DNA of 36,629 nucleotides, taken from the NCBI GenBank assembly GCA_007131685.1, contig SLQD01000203.1, positions 1 through 36,629 of the forward strand, read 5' to 3'. The notes beneath the pieces are model-generated. The model was not told the DNA's origin. It worked only from the letters and a program-made list of their open reading frames with translations, and ran no database searches. The DNA is from Paracoccaceae bacterium. Its GTDB lineage: Bacteria; Pseudomonadota; Alphaproteobacteria; Rhodobacterales; Rhodobacteraceae. Of the stretch, positions 34,261 through 36,629 are shown in pieces (within the stretch, counting starts at the first letter, position 1; each line of letters begins with the position of its first letter). A program made the translations under genes and the position numbers.

Positions 34261-34713
34261 GTGAGCGCCGAAACCGACATGATCCAGCTCTATTCGGGGC
34301 GCATCCTCGCTCTGGCGGCCGACATGCCGCAAGCCGAGCGGCTCGAGGCGCCCGCCGCGAGCGCCCGTCGGCGCTCGCCGCTATGCGGCTCGACGGTGAC
34401 GGTCGATGTCACGCTGCGCGACGGGCGGGTTGCGGAGTTCGGCCAGGAGGTGAAGGCATGTGCGCTCGGCCAGGCTGCGGCGGCCGTGCTTGGCGCGGTC
34501 GTCATCGGGCGCAGCCGCGCGGAGATCGCGCGCGGGCGTGACGAATTGCAGGCGATGCTCAAGCAGGGCGGCGATCCGCCCGGGGCGCCCTTCGATGCGC
34601 TCGAGGTGCTCCTGCCCGCGCGGGACTACAAGAACCGCCACGCTTCGATCATGCTCGCCTTCGACGCCACGCTCGAGGCCATCGACGAGGCCGCGAAGGC
34701 CGATTGCGCCTGA
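34261..34713 (+). CDS. Iron-sulfur cluster assembly scaffold (NifU/IscU N-terminal-like) protein
   Basis: [81 protein letters not shown] start. Confidence 0.85.
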   Translation: MSAETDMIQLYSGRILALAADMPQAERLEAPAASARRRSPLCGSTVTVDVTLRDGRVAEFGQEVKACALGQAAAAVLGAVVIGRSRAEIARGRDELQAMLKQGGDPPGAPFDALEVLLPARDYKNRHASIMLAFDATLEAIDEAAKADCA

Positions 34714-34809
34714 ACCGCGGCCGGCCCCGCCGCACGGGCTGCCGCGCGATGATCTGCCGGCCGGAAGACCGCTCCACGGCGGGGTCGGGCGCGCGATCGC
34801 GGCGCCAGC

Positions 34810-35697
34810 CTAGATCAGCATGCGCCGCGGCTCCTCCATCAGCGCAGCGTAGTGCGTGAGAAAGCGCGCCGCGTCCGCACCGTTGATGACGCGGTGATCA
34901 TAGCTCAGATCGAGCGGGCAGATCGGCCGCGGCTGAAACGCCGCCCCGTCCCAGACCGGCTCGGTGCTGGTGCGGGTGAGGCCGAGAATGGCGAGCTCGG
35001 GCGGATTCACGATCGGCGTGAAGGCGCGGCCACCGAGGCCACCGAGATTCGAAATCGTCATCGAGGCGCCGCCCATCTCCGTGCCGCGCAGCTTTCGCGC
35101 CTGCGCGCGCCCGGCGAGATCGCCGATTTCGGCAGCGATGGCCCAGAGCCCCTTGCGGCCGGCATCGCGGATAACGGGCACCATGAGCCCCGCCGGCGTG
35201 TCCACGGCGATGCCGACATGGATGTAGTGCTTGAGCGTAAGCGTCTCGCCATCGGCGCTGAGCGAGGCGTTGAAGCGCGGGAAGGCCTGCAGGCAGCGCG
35301 TCAGCGCCTTGACATGAAACGCGAGCGCCGTGAGGCGCACGCCCCGCCCGACGGCCTCCTCGCGCAGGCGCGCGCGCAACGCCTCGACCGCGCCCATGTC
35401 GGCGCGGTCGTGATGGGTGACCTGCGGGATCACCGCACTCGCGGCCTGCAGGTTGTCGGCCGCGAGGCGCGCGATGCGGTCGGTGGCCTCCTGCGTGACG
35501 GGGCCGTGGACAGCGTGATCGACGTCCCAGTAGCGCGTCGAAGCGCCGGCGGCCGGCGCCGCGGCGCCGCCGGACAGGTGGCGATCGACATCCTCGCGCG
35601 CGAGCGTCTCGCGCCCGGTGCTGGCGGCGACGGCGGCGAGATCGACCCCCCTGTCGCCGGCATACTTGCGCACCGACGGACTTGCGACATAGCTCAT
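34810..35697 (-). CDS. 2-oxoacid dehydrogenase E2 acyltransferase lacking a lipoyl domain (peripheral-subunit-binding domain + catalytic domain)
   Basis: 295 aa; begins MSYVASPSVRKYAGDRGVDLAAVAASTGRETLAREDVDRHL (PSBD) and ends LDLSYDHRVINGADAARFLTHYAALMEEPRRMLI; SD GAGGGG. Confidence 0.9.
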   Translation of the reverse strand: MSYVASPSVRKYAGDRGVDLAAVAASTGRETLAREDVDRHLSGGAAAPAAGASTRYWDVDHAVHGPVTQEATDRIARLAADNLQAASAVIPQVTHHDRADMGAVEALRARLREEAVGRGVRLTALAFHVKALTRCLQAFPRFNASLSADGETLTLKHYIHVGIAVDTPAGLMVPVIRDAGRKGLWAIAAEIGDLAGRAQARKLRGTEMGGASMTISNLGGLGGRAFTPIVNPPELAILGLTRTSTEPVWDGAAFQPRPICPLDLSYDHRVINGADAARFLTHYAALMEEPRRMLI

Positions 35698-35894
35698 GGC
35701 GTTCCCCTCACCGGATGGTCGAGATGTGTTGCGTCTGCCGGAATGCGGGCCGGATCTCCCCTGCGCGGCGGGGCGCCGCCCGCGGTGGCGGCAGCGGGCC
35801 GCCCCGGCGCCGCCTGCGCGGCCGCTCCGGCACGGATGATCGATACGTTCAGGGCGGGCGCGCAAGCTCCGCAATGCAACGCGACGTGATGCAT
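35694..35894 (-). CDS. Small ORF (66 aa) in the E2 operon, unknown function
   Basis: MHHVALHCGACAPALNVSIIRAGAAAQAAPGRPAAATAGGAPPRRGDPARIPADATHLDHPVRGTP*; AAGGG SD 6 nt upstream; starts 12 nt after the upstream stop; stop overlaps the E2 start as ATGA. Confidence 0.5.
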   Translation of the reverse strand: MHHVALHCGACAPALNVSIIRAGAAAQAAPGRPAAATAGGAPPRRGDPARIPADATHLDHPVRGTP

Positions 35895-35905
35895 CGGGCA
35901 CCCTT

Positions 35906-36629
35906 TCACAGGAGCTGGCGCAGCGGATCGGCGAGGCGGCGCGCCACCCCGTCGAGGAGCGCGAGCGCCGCACCGTCGGACAGCGCGGCCGGCTCGCAGC
36001 TCAACTGCAGCGCCAGCATGTCCTCGCCACCGGCGGTGACGCTGAGCTCGATGCGCGCCGCTTGTGCGAGGCGCGCGCCGGTCAGCGGCGTGGCGGCGAG
36101 ATCGCGCACGCTGAGCGTGGCGGCGGCCTCCCCGTCGTCGTCGCCGGTCTGCGCGTCCGTGAGCGCACCGAACCCGGCGAGATCCGGATCGGTATAGAGC
36201 GCGGTGCCGTGCAGATCGCCCGAGCGGATGACCAGCGGCGCACCCGTGTCCTGCGCCGCGCGCAACGCCGCGGCGGCGAAGGCTGCGAGCACACCGGCGC
36301 GCGGCGGCGCAGCGCCCGTGTCGCCGCGCGCCCATTCGATCAGGTCGGACAACGGCGCGGCAGGGGCCGTGGCGGTGATTTCGCAGCGTGCCGCGGCCGG
36401 AGCCGCGGCCACGGCCTCGGTCTCGGTCTCGGGCGGGGCGTTGGCGAGGGTTTCGAGATCGGCCACATGGAAGGGCTGCGCCACGCCCATGCGCACCAGC
36501 CGCGACAGGTCGAGCCCGCGCTCGCGCGCCAGTCGCCGCGCCTTGGGCGAGGCCAGGATGCGGCCATCCGGCGCGGATGCGGGCGGGGTGGTGGCGGCGG
36601 GCCCGGGGAGGGGCGCGCCCGCCGCCTGC
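35906..36629 (-). CDS. E2-like protein with peripheral-subunit-binding domain and degenerate, shortened acyltransferase domain (N-terminus outside window)
   Basis: ...PASAPDGRILASPKARRLARERGLDLSRLVRMGVAQPFHVADLETL (PSBD) ... LALQLSCEPAALSDGAALALLDGVARRLADPLRQLL; Ala/Pro linker continues to the window edge. Confidence 0.7.
   Translation of the reverse strand, partial: QAAGAPLPGPAATTPPASAPDGRILASPKARRLARERGLDLSRLVRMGVAQPFHVADLETLANAPPETETEAVAAAPAAARCEITATAPAAPLSDLIEWARGDTGAAPPRAGVLAAFAAAALRAAQDTGAPLVIRSGDLHGTALYTDPDLAGFGALTDAQTGDDDGEAAATLSVRDLAATPLTGARLAQAARIELSVTAGGEDMLALQLSCEPAALSDGAALALLDGVARRLADPLRQLL

Noticed and set aside
34721-34790. Long-range GC inverted repeat (CGGCCCCGCCG ... CGGCGGGGTCG) between the NifU-like and E2 genes
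   Set aside because: Arms are about 40 nt apart with a mismatch/wobble in a GC-saturated convergent intergenic region. It may contribute to termination but is not distinguishable from chance.
35694-36335. 213-aa minus-strand ORF in an alternative frame of the degenerate E2
   Set aside because: The upstream two thirds overlap the E2-like coding frame and are Arg/Ala low-complexity; only the last 66 codons (35694-35894) have an independent SD and operon-like spacing.

Overview
The window is about 36.6 kb of very GC-rich chromosomal DNA. Gene content and order suggest an alphaproteobacterium of Rhodobacterales type (inference from gene families only). It is mostly housekeeping: a YfgM/BamB-like pair, an RND efflux adaptor+permease, two identical tRNA-Asp(GTC) genes, olsB-olsA-like acyltransferases, a ChpT-type histidine phosphotransferase, obg-proB-proA, rplU-rpmA, zwf-pgl-pgi, mgtE, a CDF transporter, an HNH endonuclease, purB, a FliG-family paralog, an LpxL-like acyltransferase, DUF1223, acnA, trmFO, gluQRS, hisI, a NifU-like scaffold, and a 2-oxoacid dehydrogenase E2 locus at the right edge. 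I see no CRISPR array, transposon, integrase, prophage or obvious defence island. The most interesting locus is 34810-36629 (minus strand). A degenerate E2-like protein keeps an E3-binding domain but has lost the catalytic His motif. It is followed by a 66-aa Cys-containing small ORF, which is ATGA-coupled to a lipoyl-less E2 with an intact active-site motif. Other items: an L21 with a C-terminal helix-hairpin-helix tail, an RND permease with an extra hydrophobic insertion, an isolated divergent FliG, and several inverted repeats that may be regulatory (mgtE leader, RND promoter, acnA promoter, rplU leader, overlapping divergent promoters at hnh/VOC). Start codons were chosen by eye from SD-like motifs and family N-termini. 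No database search was run.
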